DNA of 38,979 nucleotides from an uncultured Methylococcaceae bacterium (GTDB lineage: Bacteria > Pseudomonadota > Gammaproteobacteria > Methylococcales > Methylomonadaceae): NCBI GenBank assembly GCA_903866825.1, contig CAIPPE010000170.1:1-38979 (forward strand). Reading direction: 5' to 3'. Position 1 is the first letter of the stretch; each line of letters starts with the position of its first letter. The translations under genes and the position numbers were made by a program. The notes beneath the pieces are model-generated. The model had not been told where the DNA came from. It did not search any database and saw only the letters and a list, made by a program, of their open reading frames with translations. This document shows, piece by piece, positions 18,617 to 28,423 of this stretch.

Positions 18617-19698
18617 AACAATCTATACAGCTTAAACTTGAAAATCTGTGCGAACGTTACGACGAAATCGCGGCCTTACTCTCAGAACCTGAAGTACAAA
18701 ACAACCAGAATAAATTTCGCTCACTGAGCCAGGAATACGCTCAAATCGCACCTTTGGTAGATTGCTATAAACGCTATGATCAAGCACAAGAAACACTAAC
18801 TGCAGCCAAAGATATGGCCAATGACCCTGACCCGGAATTAAGAGAACTGGCGAAAGAAGAAGTCAATGAAGCTGAAGCCCTTATAGAATCCTTGGACCAT
18901 GAACTCCAACTCTTATTGTTGCCTAAAGATCCTAACGATAACCGCAATATCTTTTTAGAAATACGTGCGGGCACGGGTGGCGATGAAGCCGCGATATTTT
19001 CAGGTGACCTTTCTCGCATGTACCAACGCTATACCGAAAGAAAAGGCTGGCAAACAGAAATCATCAGTGAAAGCCAAGGCGACCACGGCGGTTATAAAGA
19101 AGTTATTTTGCGCGTTTCCGGGCGCGATGTTTATTCACAACTCAAATTTGAATCCGGCACCCATCGTGTCCAACGCGTTCCTGAAACAGAATCACAGGGT
19201 CGTATACACACCTCCGCATGCACCGTTGCCATCATGCCCGAAGTCGATGAAGTCGATGCCATTGATATAAACCCGGCTGACCTAAAAGTAGATACCTATC
19301 GGGCTTCTGGAGCGGGTGGACAGCATGTTAATAAAACCGAATCGGCTATTCGTATTACACACATCCCCACCGGTGTTGTTGTGGAATGTCAGGATGAACG
19401 TTCACAACACAAAAACCGGGCACGTGCGATGTCTTTACTGGCTTCCCGCTTATTATCTGCGGAACAGGAAAAACACCATGCCGAACAATCAGCCACACGC
19501 AAACTACAAGTAGGCAGCGGTGATAGATCTGAACGCATTCGTACCTATAACTTTCCACAAGGACGACTCACAGATCACCGGATCAATTTAACCCTGTATA
19601 AACTGGATGACATTATGCAAGGTGGCCTGGAGCAAGTCATTCAACCGTTGATAAGCGAACACCAAGCAGAACTGCTAACTCAACTAGGCGAAGATTAA
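18613..19698 (+). CDS. prfA: Peptide chain release factor 1
   Basis: RF1 terminates translation at UAA and UAG. The 361-residue protein has the codon-recognition tripeptide of PxT type (P190-E191-T192 in [10 protein letters not shown]) and the catalytic GGQ (235-237) in [14 protein letters not shown]. The GGQ glutamine is the target of PrmC, encoded by the next gene. It overlaps hemA by four bases and is followed six bases later by prmC. Confidence 0.98.
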   Translation: MKQSIQLKLENLCERYDEIAALLSEPEVQNNQNKFRSLSQEYAQIAPLVDCYKRYDQAQETLTAAKDMANDPDPELRELAKEEVNEAEALIESLDHELQLLLLPKDPNDNRNIFLEIRAGTGGDEAAIFSGDLSRMYQRYTERKGWQTEIISESQGDHGGYKEVILRVSGRDVYSQLKFESGTHRVQRVPETESQGRIHTSACTVAIMPEVDEVDAIDINPADLKVDTYRASGAGGQHVNKTESAIRITHIPTGVVVECQDERSQHKNRARAMSLLASRLLSAEQEKHHAEQSATRKLQVGSGDRSERIRTYNFPQGRLTDHRINLTLYKLDDIMQGGLEQVIQPLISEHQAELLTQLGED

Positions 19699-19704
19699 GC
19701 CTGA

Positions 19705-20544
19705 ATGCCCTGCATTAAGAATATCCTGGCTGACGCTACGAAGAGACTGGCTAACTGCTCAGAGTCCCCCCAACTGGATGCAGAAGTTTTATTGTGTTTA
19801 ACATTAAAAAAAGAGCGTACCTATCTTCGTACCTGGCCTGATAAAGAACTGGAAGCAGAACAAGAAACAACCTTCCTGGAATACCTTAAAAAGCGTCAAC
19901 AAGGGACTCCTGTTGCTTATCTGACTGGCACGCGGGAATTCTGGTCACGCGACTTTCTGGTCACACCCGACGTATTGATTCCTAGAGCTGATACTGAATT
20001 ATTAATTGAACTCTGCTTAAGCTTAATTCCTGATAATACCTCGTCAAGCATTATTGATCTTGGCACCGGATCAGGCATTATAGCCATCACTTTAGCGGCA
20101 GAGTGTTCACATATTCAAGTTACAGCGACTGATTATTCACTCGCAGCGCTGAATATTGCCCAACTTAATGCTAAACAACACAACATCAATAACATTCAGT
20201 TTGTTCATAGCGACTGGTTTAACGAGATTACTCCGACACACTATCATCTCATCGTCAGCAACCCCCCTTATATCGCGCCCGATGATGAGCATTTAATACA
20301 AGGTGATCTCCGTTTTGAACCACTTTCTGCCTTACGCTCTGATGAACAAGGGTTACGAGATATTAAAATTATTGCCGAAACAGCACCTCGCTATCTACTC
20401 CCCCAAGGTTATTTATTAGTTGAACATGGCTATGATCAACAACTGGCTGTTCAAGCACTCTTTAAAGAAAATGGTTTCAGTCATATTCAAACATTCACCG
20501 ATTTATCAGGACAACCACGCGTCACTCGTGGACAATGGCTGTGA
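19705..20544 (+). CDS. prmC: Release-factor glutamine N5-methyltransferase
   Basis: PrmC methylates the GGQ glutamine of RF1 and RF2 with S-adenosylmethionine. The 279-residue protein has the SAM-binding motif IIDLGTGSGIIAI (about residues 116-128), ATDYSLAALNIA, and the substrate-binding NPPY (186-189). The N-terminal helical domain carries QLDAEVLL and PVAYLTGTREFW, which are typical. Close spacing behind prfA supports the assignment over the related PrmB. Confidence 0.96.
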   Translation: MPCIKNILADATKRLANCSESPQLDAEVLLCLTLKKERTYLRTWPDKELEAEQETTFLEYLKKRQQGTPVAYLTGTREFWSRDFLVTPDVLIPRADTELLIELCLSLIPDNTSSSIIDLGTGSGIIAITLAAECSHIQVTATDYSLAALNIAQLNAKQHNINNIQFVHSDWFNEITPTHYHLIVSNPPYIAPDDEHLIQGDLRFEPLSALRSDEQGLRDIKIIAETAPRYLLPQGYLLVEHGYDQQLAVQALFKENGFSHIQTFTDLSGQPRVTRGQWL

Positions 20545-20584
20545 AGCCTTAACTACCGCAACCTAAAATAAATCATAATAAACA

Positions 20585-21001
20585 ATGAGCCCAAAAGAAA
20601 TACATATCCCCCGTAAAATAGCCAATCAACTCTTACATCTGGCCCAAATATCACCAGAAGCGGAAATATGCGGCCTGGTTAGTAGTAAACAAGATAAAGT
20701 AAGCCATTGCTATCCCGTCAAAAATGTTGCACTCAACCCTGAGCAACGCTTTTTACTGGATGCCAGTGAACAAATTGCCGCGATGGCTCAAATGCGTGCA
20801 TTAAATGAAGATTTATTTGCCATTTACCACTCCCATCCTACCGCCCCCGCACAACCATCTACCCATGACATTGCTCTGGCGACTTATCCAGAAGCCTTAC
20901 ATCTGATTATTTCATTGAATACAAAAGGTGTCCTGGACATGCGTTGCTTTAAAATTGATCAGCAAACTGCTATAGAGATTCCATTGGTTATGTGCGATTA
21001 A
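20585..21001 (+). CDS. JAMM/MPN-domain metalloprotease-like protein
   Basis: The 138-residue protein is a single JAB1/MPN domain. The zinc-site pattern is complete: E27 in EAEICGL, then H82-S-H84 and D95 in HSHPTAPAQPSTHD, giving HxH-x10-D. Bacterial proteins of this kind (Mec+ like) cleave C-terminal extensions from ubiquitin-fold sulfur carriers such as CysO or ThiS-like proteins. No sulfur-carrier gene lies next to it here, so the substrate is unknown. It follows prmC by 40 bases and may belong to the hemA-prfA-prmC transcript. Confidence 0.85.
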   Translation: MSPKEIHIPRKIANQLLHLAQISPEAEICGLVSSKQDKVSHCYPVKNVALNPEQRFLLDASEQIAAMAQMRALNEDLFAIYHSHPTAPAQPSTHDIALATYPEALHLIISLNTKGVLDMRCFKIDQQTAIEIPLVMCD

Positions 21002-21184
21002 TGAGTTAAGTCGGCAGCTTAATTTGCAATAAAATTAAAAAGGATCACAGAGATAATTACAATTTGGTTAATAACCTAGTAAAATATCGATTGTTATATT
21101 GTCTGAAAAAGATAATCATCAAAAAACGTCTTCTAACTGATTTTTTAAAGCCAATGCAATACATTTTTAACTTTAAAAAACTAA

Positions 21185-21190
21185 TATAAT
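21185..21190 (+). promoter_or_regulatory. Possible -10 box of the ilvI-ilvH(-ilvC) promoter
   Basis: A consensus TATAAT lies 45 bases before the ilvI GTG, but the matching -35 region is poor. If transcription starts here the leader is only about 40 bases, too short for an attenuator; I found no leader peptide rich in branched-chain codons in 21002-21234. Confidence 0.4.
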
Positions 21191-21234
21191 CGACTCAAAT
21201 TGAAAAAATTCATCATGTTTATTGAGGTGTTAGC

Positions 21235-22971
21235 GTGGAGCTAAACGGAGCACAAATCGTAGTTCAAAGTCTTATAGACGAGGGCGTAGAGTATATCTTT
21301 GGTTATCCTGGTGGTGCCGTATTGCATTTATACGATGCAATCTTCCAACAGGATGAACTCAAACATATACTGGTTCGACATGAACAAGGCGCAACCCATG
21401 CGGCTGACGGCTATGCCAGAGCCACCGGAAAACCAGGCGTCGTCCTGGTCACCTCTGGCCCCGGAGCAACGAATGCCGTCACAGGCATAGCGACTGCATA
21501 CTTAGACTCCATTCCTATGGTCGTTATTTCTGGTCAAGTATCACTCCCTGTTATTGGTAGCGATGCCTTTCAGGAAGTTGACATGATTGGTATTACTCGC
21601 CCCTGCGTTAAGCATAATTTTTTAGTCAAAGACGTTACTAAATTAGCTGAAACCATCAAAAAGGCGTTTTATGTCGCTACCACTGGACGTCCAGGCCCTG
21701 TTGTTATCGATATCCCTAAAGATATCACGGCGCCCAACATAAAAGTACCGTATTCATATCCCCAAAAAGTAGCTATTCGCTCTTATAACCCTGTGTTAGT
21801 GGGACATAAAGGTCAAATCAAGAAAGCCGTTGATTTACTCCTTAGCGCCAAAAAACCCATTATCTATTCAGGGGGCGGCGTTGTTTTAGGTGAAGCCAGC
21901 AACGAGCTAATCGAGTTTGCTAAACTATTGGGCTACCCTATTACCAATACGCTAATGGGATTAGGATCGTATCCAGCGACAGATAATCAATTTGTTGGCA
22001 TGCTGGGTATGCATGGTACTTATGAAGCGAACATGGCGATGCACGAAAGTGACGTCATTATCGCTATTGGCGCCCGTTTTGACGACCGCGTAACAGGTAA
22101 ATTAGATCTGTTCTGCCCCTACGCCAAAATCATTCATATTGATGTTGATCCAGCGTCTATCTCTAAAACCGTTCGCGTTACTATTCCTATCGTGGGTGAC
22201 GTTAAACCGGTGCTTGAGCAAATGCTAGAACTTATCAAGGAAGGTAAGAGCAAAATTGACGGCATCGCCTTGGCAGAATGGTGGAACCAAATCAGACAGT
22301 GGCAATCAGTTAATTGTCTTGAATTTGACCGTAGCAGCTCATTGATTAAACCCCAATACGTGATTGAGCAACTCTACGAAGTCACCAAAGGCGATGCTTA
22401 TGTGACCTCTGATGTGGGTCAACACCAAATGTGGGCTGCACAGTATTATCCCTTTACCAAACCACGTCGCTGGATAAACTCCGGTGGGCTTGGCACAATG
22501 GGCTTCGGCTTACCCGCTGCTATTGGCGTTAAATTGGCGTTTCCTGACGCGGATGTCGCGTGTGTTACCGGCGAAGCCAGCATACAGATGTGTATTCAGG
22601 AACTATCAACAGCGCTGCAATATAAGACACCCGTTAAAATCATTAACCTTAACAATCGTTATATGGGCATGGTTAGACAGTGGCAAGAATTCTCATACGA
22701 AAGTCGCTACTCACATTCGTATATGGATACGATTCCTGAATTCGTTAAATTGGCAGAAGCCTATGGCCATGTCGGCATTCGTATTACTAAACCTGAGGAA
22801 GTCAGACCCGCTCTTGAGCAGGCATTTGCCTTGAAAGACCGTACCGTATTCCTTGACGTTATGACTGACAGAACCGAAAACGTTTACCCGATGATTGAAG
22901 CTGGAAAGGGTCATCACGACATGAAACTGAGAGTTGCCACGGGCACATCGACAGACAGAGAACTTGCATGA
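21235..22971 (+). CDS. ilvI: Acetolactate synthase, large subunit
   Basis: This TPP enzyme joins two pyruvates (or pyruvate and 2-oxobutyrate) in branched-chain amino acid synthesis. The 578-residue protein starts at a GTG with GAGG 8 bases upstream. It has E50 in [22 protein letters not shown], the FAD-binding middle domain ([12 protein letters not shown]) and the C-terminal TPP domain. The metal/TPP motif, usually GDGS, reads GEAS (446-449) and is followed by NLNN (471-474). It overlaps ilvH, the regulatory subunit. Confidence 0.96.
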   Translation: MELNGAQIVVQSLIDEGVEYIFGYPGGAVLHLYDAIFQQDELKHILVRHEQGATHAADGYARATGKPGVVLVTSGPGATNAVTGIATAYLDSIPMVVISGQVSLPVIGSDAFQEVDMIGITRPCVKHNFLVKDVTKLAETIKKAFYVATTGRPGPVVIDIPKDITAPNIKVPYSYPQKVAIRSYNPVLVGHKGQIKKAVDLLLSAKKPIIYSGGGVVLGEASNELIEFAKLLGYPITNTLMGLGSYPATDNQFVGMLGMHGTYEANMAMHESDVIIAIGARFDDRVTGKLDLFCPYAKIIHIDVDPASISKTVRVTIPIVGDVKPVLEQMLELIKEGKSKIDGIALAEWWNQIRQWQSVNCLEFDRSSSLIKPQYVIEQLYEVTKGDAYVTSDVGQHQMWAAQYYPFTKPRRWINSGGLGTMGFGLPAAIGVKLAFPDADVACVTGEASIQMCIQELSTALQYKTPVKIINLNNRYMGMVRQWQEFSYESRYSHSYMDTIPEFVKLAEAYGHVGIRITKPEEVRPALEQAFALKDRTVFLDVMTDRTENVYPMIEAGKGHHDMKLRVATGTSTDRELA

Positions 22972-23462
22972 TGAGACACATTATTTCTATTCTGATAGAA
23001 AATGAATCAGGCGCTTTATCACGTGTTGCCGGTTTATTTTCAGCGCGTGGCTATAATATTGAATCACTCACCGTTGCCCCAACCGAAGATGCCAGCTTAT
23101 CAAGAATGACCTTGGTAACGCGTGGTAGCGAAGACATTATTGAGCAAATAACAAAACAGCTCAATAAACTCATTGATGTGGTAAAGCTGATTGATCTGGC
23201 CGAATCTAATCATATTGAGCGTGAATTGTTATTGATCAAAGTCAAAACCTCACCCGAGATGCGTGAAGAAATCAGAAGTCTGTCTGATATCTTCCGTGGC
23301 AAGATCATTGATGTGACACCGACTACCTATATCATTGAAATGACTGGACCTTCAGAAAAACTGGATGCCTTTGTTGCCGCCATTGATCCGGATTCGATCA
23401 TTGAAACTGTTCGCTCTGGCCCAACCGGCATTTCAAGAGGCGAAAAGGGCTTACACCTTTAA
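22968..23462 (+). CDS. ilvH: Acetolactate synthase, small (regulatory) subunit
   Basis: The small subunit activates the catalytic subunit and gives valine feedback inhibition. The 164-residue protein has an N-terminal ACT domain ([31 protein letters not shown], about residues 5-35) and the C-terminal ferredoxin-like half with [17 protein letters not shown]. Two successive ATGs (22968 and 22971) are possible starts; the first overlaps the ilvI stop. Confidence 0.96.
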   Translation: MMRHIISILIENESGALSRVAGLFSARGYNIESLTVAPTEDASLSRMTLVTRGSEDIIEQITKQLNKLIDVVKLIDLAESNHIERELLLIKVKTSPEMREEIRSLSDIFRGKIIDVTPTTYIIEMTGPSEKLDAFVAAIDPDSIIETVRSGPTGISRGEKGLHL

Positions 23463-23520
23463 ATAGACACCAAGGCCCGTTAAAACAGGCCAGGTTTTTA
23501 TTTACTTAAATTTTAATTAA

Positions 23521-24555
<1,035 letters not shown>

Positions 24556-24588
24556 GCATTAACTGCACGTTAACGTTATAGCCTAAAA

Positions 24589-24616
24589 AAGCCTATCTCC
24601 TGATAGGCTTTTTTTT
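24589..24616 (+). terminator. Intrinsic terminator after ilvC
   Basis: Arms AAGCCTATC (24589-24597) and GATAGGCTT (24602-24610) pair perfectly around a TCCT loop and are followed by a run of eight T. It closes the ilv operon 34 bases after the ilvC stop. Confidence 0.93.
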
Positions 24617-24956
24617 GCCTGCAGGAAATAAGATTTGACGCAGATAATGGTGTGTGGCGATTTGCTTTCGCATTTGCCCCCTGAATTCAAATAATCAATA
24701 GACGCCTGTGCTTGAAACTCGGCTTTATTGCTCTAATTATTTTTTTAGCGGCATATTTGATTGTTTTGATGTGTGGGGCTAATAAGTTGTCCCTGCTTAT
24801 GGGGTAAGGATAAGGGTAAGGGTATGCCCTATTGCTCACATCAATCTTCTTAAAAGGCATTTTGCAAAAATTGGTGGAGATTATTTATTGCGTTACCTAA
24901 GCTTCTGCTTTGTAATTAACGGATAACTCAATAAAGCGTCAAAATTAGAATAAAGG
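24617..24956. other. Gene-free stretch between ilvC terminator and tRNA-Lys promoter
   Basis: About 340 bases with no credible open frame on either strand and no tRNA. A short run of GGTAAGG/AAGGGTAAGGGTA-type repeats is seen near 24800-24825. I see nothing else. Confidence 0.6.
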
Positions 24957-24984
24957 TTGCAAAATCCTAAATACGTTGTATAAT
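24957..24984 (+). promoter_or_regulatory. Promoter of tRNA-Lys
   Basis: TTGCAA (24957-24962) and a perfect TATAAT (24979-24984) are 16 bases apart, and the tRNA starts 14 bases after the -10 box. No other gene is positioned to use it. Confidence 0.8.
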
Positions 24985-24998
24985 GTATCTTCTTTGTT

Positions 24999-25074
24999 GG
25001 GTCGTTAGCTCAGCCGGTAGAGCACCGCACTTTTAATGCGATGGTCGCGCGTTCGAATCGCGCACGACCCACCA
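24999..25074 (+). tRNA. lysT: tRNA-Lys (anticodon TTT), prophage integration target
   Basis: A 76-base tRNA with encoded CCA: acceptor GGGTCGT pairs with ACGACCC, the T arm has GCGTTCGAATCGC, and the anticodon loop CTTTTAA gives TTT. The last 45 bases, from the anticodon loop on, are duplicated at 38678-38722, so its 3' half is supplied by the integrated prophage and the gene stays intact. Confidence 0.97.
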
Positions 25075-25111
25075 CCAAAGACATATAAATCAACCAGTTA
25101 GACTTTTTTGT
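25030..25111 (+). repeat. attL: left prophage attachment repeat
   Basis: These 82 bases, from the anticodon loop of tRNA-Lys through its CCA and most of its terminator, are identical to 38678-38759. After one mismatch at 25112 the identity continues for another 20 bases. The strand exchange should lie within this repeat, most likely in the anticodon or T region as for other tRNA integrases. Confidence 0.93.
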
Positions 25112-25125
25112 TAACTGGTTTTTTT
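25092..25125 (+). terminator. Terminator of tRNA-Lys, carried on the attachment repeat
   Basis: AACCAGTTA (25092-25100) pairs with TAACTGGTT (25112-25120), followed by T run to 25125. Most of it lies in the repeat, so the phage supplies both the tRNA 3' half and its terminator. In the right copy (38740-38773) one stem pair is lost through T to C at 38760. Confidence 0.85.
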
Positions 25126-25140
25126 GTGTCTTCTATTTGG

Positions 25141-25159
25141 CTTTCCACTTTCTTTCCAC
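25141..25159. repeat. Pair of CTTTCCAC repeats, possible integrase arm sites (left)
   Basis: CTTTCCAC occurs at 25141 and 25152, 11 bases apart, just inside the left end. The same pair with the same 11-base period is found inside the right end (38566, 38577) and to the right of attR (38800, 38811). Integrase arm-type binding sites are often such helically phased direct repeats; this role is inferred. Confidence 0.5.
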
Positions 25160-25161
25160 TT

Positions 25162-25383
25162 TTATTTTTTTATATTAACTAATGCAGTGCATTGAGTGAT
25201 TAATTGAGTCAATGAATTATCAGCATTAAATGTTTTAAAAAAGACAGTGGCCATAAAAATTAGACCGAGAAAAAAGCCGAGCGCTAGATAAAAGCCATTG
25301 GATGAAAATAACTTATTAAGCGTTATCTTCAGCAATCGCTTAGATCGGTTAAATGGGTGTTGTTGGATCGTTGTCATTGCCAT
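25162..25383 (-). CDS. Small membrane protein, downstream of integrase
   Basis: A 73-residue protein with a basic N-terminus (NRSKRLLKITLNK) and one probable membrane helix at about residues 31-50 (FYLALGFFLGLIFMATVFFK). Its start overlaps the end of the integrase gene by 35 bases, with AGG 8 bases before the ATG at 25383. I do not recognise a family. Translational coupling to the integrase is likely if it is real; the position at the very end of the element would also suit a decayed gene. Confidence 0.5.
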   Translation of the reverse strand: MAMTTIQQHPFNRSKRLLKITLNKLFSSNGFYLALGFFLGLIFMATVFFKTFNADNSLTQLITQCTALVNIKK

Positions 25384-26368
25384 TATTAAACCTATTGGAT
25401 AAAGGATTAAGGTGTATTGCCTGAACCAAATAGTCAGGTGATAAATGAGAATATCTCATGGTTATATTTAAGCTGGAATGGCCTAAAATCTTTTGAAGAG
25501 CGAGAATATTACCGCCATTCATAATAAAATGACTTGCGAATGTATGCCTTAGTATATGAGCCATTTGACCCGGTGGAATGGTTAAGCCAGTACGCTTAAA
25601 AGCTGATCTATAGGCAGCATAGCAGGAAGCAAAGCTAGACGACCGTATAAGGTAAGATTTAACCAGGCTAAAAATGGAATCCTGGACAGGAACAAAGCGA
25701 GACTGACCATTCTTTGTATCGACAAATTGAAAGCCTTGATTAATGCAGTTGGTTGAATTTAAGCCTTCAGCTTCGGACCAACGAGCGCCAGTGACCAGAC
25801 AAATAATAACAACGTATTTAAGACTTCTGTTTCTGCTTTGGTCCAGTTGATTCATAATCATGTTAATCTGATCATCAGTTAAGTAAGACAGTTCTGTTTT
25901 GGATTCTCTTAGCTTTCTTACGGTAAGGATAGATGAATCATAGTCAATCACTGACATTCTTTTGAGCTCCCTAAATAATGCCTTTAAGGTAATCAGTTCG
26001 CGGTTTAACGTTGAAGTGGATAGCCCGGCGTCAATACGTTGTTTTCTATATTTAGCCAATAACTCAGGGTCTAAAAGCCTGGCTTTAGGATTGCCTAATA
26101 ACTGAGACAAGTTAAGTAAGCGGTTTCTAGTATCAACAGCCGATTTTAAAGAGCGTCCATGTAATTCAAACCAAGTGTGAATGAGTTCAGATAGTTGTCT
26201 ATCATCAACAGGGGCCTGTACGGCCTTAGTTTCAGTTAGACGTGAAACAAGTTTGTATTGGAAGCGTACAGCTTCAGCTTTAGTATCAAACAAGCGGATA
26301 ATACGCTTACCTTTAGTACCTTGAGGGCGAAAGTCAAGCTTGTAGTGATTACCTACTTTTGTAATCAT
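25349..26368 (-). CDS. int: Phage tyrosine integrase
   Basis: The protein catalyses insertion into and probably excision from tRNA-Lys. From the ATG at 26368 it has 339 residues: an N-terminal arm/core-binding region (AVDTRNRLLNLSQLLG, STSTLNRELITLKALFRE) and a C-terminal catalytic domain with R196 (TGARWSEA), K219 (TKNGQSR), H271 and R274 (HILRHTFASHF), H297 (LGHSS) and the nucleophile Y306 (MRYSHLSPDY). An upstream TTG at 26410 could extend the frame, but it would run into a conserved non-coding motif and has no better ribosome-binding site. Use of its own recombinase separates this phage from inoviruses that borrow host XerCD. Confidence 0.95.
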   Translation of the reverse strand: MITKVGNHYKLDFRPQGTKGKRIIRLFDTKAEAVRFQYKLVSRLTETKAVQAPVDDRQLSELIHTWFELHGRSLKSAVDTRNRLLNLSQLLGNPKARLLDPELLAKYRKQRIDAGLSTSTLNRELITLKALFRELKRMSVIDYDSSILTVRKLRESKTELSYLTDDQINMIMNQLDQSRNRSLKYVVIICLVTGARWSEAEGLNSTNCINQGFQFVDTKNGQSRFVPVQDSIFSLVKSYLIRSSSFASCYAAYRSAFKRTGLTIPPGQMAHILRHTFASHFIMNGGNILALQKILGHSSLNITMRYSHLSPDYLVQAIHLNPLSNRFNNGNDNDPTTPI

Positions 26369-26398
26369 TTGATGTATATAATAAAATAGGGATAGTAC

Positions 26399-26445
26399 AT
26401 CATAAAGCAAACCCTATGCCATTTATAAACATAGTATAATAAAGG
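26399..26445. repeat. Conserved intergenic motif, copy 1 (before int)
   Basis: The stretch contains AGCAAACC, then ATGCCA and TTATAAACATAGTA. Two similar stretches lie at 28300-28346 (same strand) and 34241-34276 (opposite strand). It sits directly upstream of the integrase start, so it may be a promoter/operator. The flanking ATGCC and GGCAT form a loose inverted repeat around the A/T core. Confidence 0.6.
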
Positions 26446-26540
26446 CATATATTTTTATTGTTTTTGTTTTTACTCCACCGCAAAACCAATACCATTTTTA
26501 TCATATTTAAAAAATAAATATTGATGATCATTTATGGAGT

Positions 26541-27821
26541 TTATGCCGCTTTACCAATCAAATGCCGCAAGCAAAGAGACTTTTCAACGTATTCTCTTAG
26601 ATCCGATTCAGTAAGATTCCTGGAACGATAATAACTAATGATTTCAGGATAAAACGTTAGTAATCGTAATTGTTGCATGACCTGTTTAACTGTCATATGT
26701 TGACGAGCATAGATAGTTAGCATATTGCCCAGTGCCAAGCCTAGATTTTTGGCTATTGGAGCGACGCTTTCCTTTTTTTTTCTATTAAGCAGAGATCCCT
26801 TACCGGGGACATAGAAAAAAACATCTTCCAGAAGTAATTGCCAGAAAGGATGAAGATGTTCATGCTGATCATCACTGTTTAAACGATTTTTAGTTAAAGC
26901 ATAACGCCAGATGTCAGAGAGATAAGGCACTATGTCAATGAATGATTCAAGAGTCTTATCCATGCCTATACCAAATTCCCGAATGACTTGATGGTGTAAC
27001 CTGGCTTCTATTCGTCTAACCGGTACAGTATTATCAAAATCACCCAATGTATAAGCGGACCATTCCCGATGAAAGTAATCAAGCTTATCTGACTTAATAA
27101 CTTCGTAACTTTTGTCATAAAGACAAAACTGGACAGATGCAGCCCTACCGATCAAGTAGTTTTTTGAAAGATCATCACCACCATAGGTTGCTATAGCTTC
27201 GGATATATCCGATAAATCAATGTTATTCAAGCCATCGTAAGCACGTATAGTACGTGAATAAGTCGAAAACTTATAAATGAAGTCTTTTGGTAAAGTAAAG
27301 CCCTGATAATCACAGGCTAAATGAACCGCACAGCCTTTTGGTTCTGGATCATCAAGTAAAAACCGAGATAGACCATATTCACCGTGTAGGCGTTCCCATA
27401 TAGTTTCTGTTGAATGTTGACTGATAAAATGAGGTGATAACTCAATTTTTAGATGTTGACCAGGCTTATCCATTTTATTGAAAAATGAACCGAATAAAAT
27501 AACTATGCCTTCGTCATTCGATTGAAGCTTAAAGCGGTACCTAGCAACCTTACCCATTCTAGTAAAGTGCCACTTTTGTGTACCTGGTTTATCAGTGAAA
27601 CTAAATAGAATTTCACCTGCTTTAGCATAGCGTTCCAGGCGTTCAATGACATCAGGAATAGGTAAGCCAAAGAATAACTGACGAACGGTATCCACAGAAG
27701 CCCCGACTATCTCAACATTTGAAAGGTCAATAAAACCAAAATCACCCGCAAATAATCGACCTTGTGGGTCAGGAAGATTTTTAGACAAACTTTCCAAAGA
27801 ATAACGTATTGATGTTTTCAT
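26541..27821 (-). CDS. Phage replication initiator (gene II-like)
   Basis: The 426-residue protein resembles rolling-circle initiators of filamentous phages and related plasmids, which nick the double-stranded origin through a tyrosine. Segments that fit are HLKIELSPHFI (about 123-133), AVHLACDYQGF (165-175), QFCLYDKSYEV (231-241, a YDK-type motif with candidate catalytic Y235) and VRRIEARLHHQVI (268-280). Large inverted repeats, probably the origin, lie immediately upstream. The assignment rests on these motifs and context; I cannot prove the catalytic tyrosine. Confidence 0.82.
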   Translation of the reverse strand: MKTSIRYSLESLSKNLPDPQGRLFAGDFGFIDLSNVEIVGASVDTVRQLFFGLPIPDVIERLERYAKAGEILFSFTDKPGTQKWHFTRMGKVARYRFKLQSNDEGIVILFGSFFNKMDKPGQHLKIELSPHFISQHSTETIWERLHGEYGLSRFLLDDPEPKGCAVHLACDYQGFTLPKDFIYKFSTYSRTIRAYDGLNNIDLSDISEAIATYGGDDLSKNYLIGRAASVQFCLYDKSYEVIKSDKLDYFHREWSAYTLGDFDNTVPVRRIEARLHHQVIREFGIGMDKTLESFIDIVPYLSDIWRYALTKNRLNSDDQHEHLHPFWQLLLEDVFFYVPGKGSLLNRKKKESVAPIAKNLGLALGNMLTIYARQHMTVKQVMQQLRLLTFYPEIISYYRSRNLTESDLREYVEKSLCLRHLIGKAA

Positions 27822-27943
27822 ATTTTTATAACATATCCAGCCTTAACAGGCTTTATTTAAAGACTTACTCTAACGTGATACAAGGACGTTAGAGCCCATT
27901 TTTTTTATTTTGCCGGTAGTAAGAAAAACTACGCTCCTTATGA

Positions 27944-28222
27944 CTTTGTTTTTTAAAATGGGCAGGGCCGACGCCGACGCGACCAACGAAAGGGGCCTTT
28001 TTTTAAATTGATCCTATTAATATGTGGAAAATTCTCACCTAAAAGCAGGATCATTAATAAGTTGTGGATGAGCTGGATTCCATACAGCTCATCCACAACT
28101 TTTTAACAACCCTAACGGTGGTTTTCCCACAGATTAACAGGATGCAATAATAAGTACGCTAACGCTCCCCTTTGTTTTGATTGCGTCGGCTTTGTCGGCC
28201 CTGCCCATTTTAAAAAACAAAG
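27944..28222. repeat. 37/40-bp inverted repeat flanking 202 bases
   Basis: The left arm 27944-27980 (starts CTTTGTTTTTTAAAATGGGC) is the exact reverse complement of 28183-28222 except for a three-base insertion in the right arm. Both arms carry GGGCAGGGCCGAC. Arms of this length cannot be chance. They may bring origin elements together on single-stranded DNA. Confidence 0.9.
28059..28101. repeat. Perfect 16-bp hairpin within the probable origin
   Basis: AAGTTGTGGATGAGCT (28059-28074) is the exact reverse complement of 28086-28101, with an 11-base loop. It lies inside the larger inverted repeat. Such a stem could serve conversion of single-stranded to double-stranded DNA. Confidence 0.85.
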
Positions 28223-28299
28223 CCATTTGTCGCTCAAACTCCCCAACACAACCGGAAATCATTATAAATTCAATTAAATAATTAAATTAGGTAAAATAC

Positions 28300-28346
28300 A
28301 TCACTAAGCAAACCACATGCCAAGTATAAACATAGTAAAATCAATA
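28300..28346. repeat. Conserved intergenic motif, copy 2 (after zot)
   Basis: It shares AGCAAACC, ATGCCA and TATAAACATAGTA with copy 1. An outer CACAT/ATGTG inverted pair surrounds it. Read on the minus strand it points toward rep and includes a TTGGCA hexamer 17 bases from TGTATT, a weak promoter match. Confidence 0.6.
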
Positions 28347-28423
28347 TGTGAGTTAACAAATATTTTAGTTTTACTCCACATCAGAACCCTTGCCAGTTTA
28401 AACAAACCAATAAAATAAATTAG

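Larger units (their letters stand above)
27822..28423. other. Structured non-coding region upstream of rep, probable replication origin
   Basis: About 600 bases without credible genes. It holds a 37/40-bp inverted repeat (27944-27980 with 28183-28222) enclosing a perfect 16-bp hairpin (28059-28101), and copy 2 of the conserved intergenic motif. The position just upstream of the replication initiator suggests the double-strand or single-strand origin. No nick site could be assigned. Confidence 0.6.

Noticed and set aside
21002-21234. Attenuator or leader peptide before ilvI
   Set aside because: No short frame with runs of Leu, Ile or Val codons and no terminator hairpin were found; the probable leader is only about 40 bases.
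25030-25111. A dif site and XerCD-dependent integration
   Set aside because: The repeat is tRNA sequence and the element encodes a tyrosine integrase with all catalytic residues.
27944-28222. Inverted repeat as the ends of an inserted IS
   Set aside because: The enclosed 202 bases hold no transposase, and the repeat lies where a replication origin is expected.
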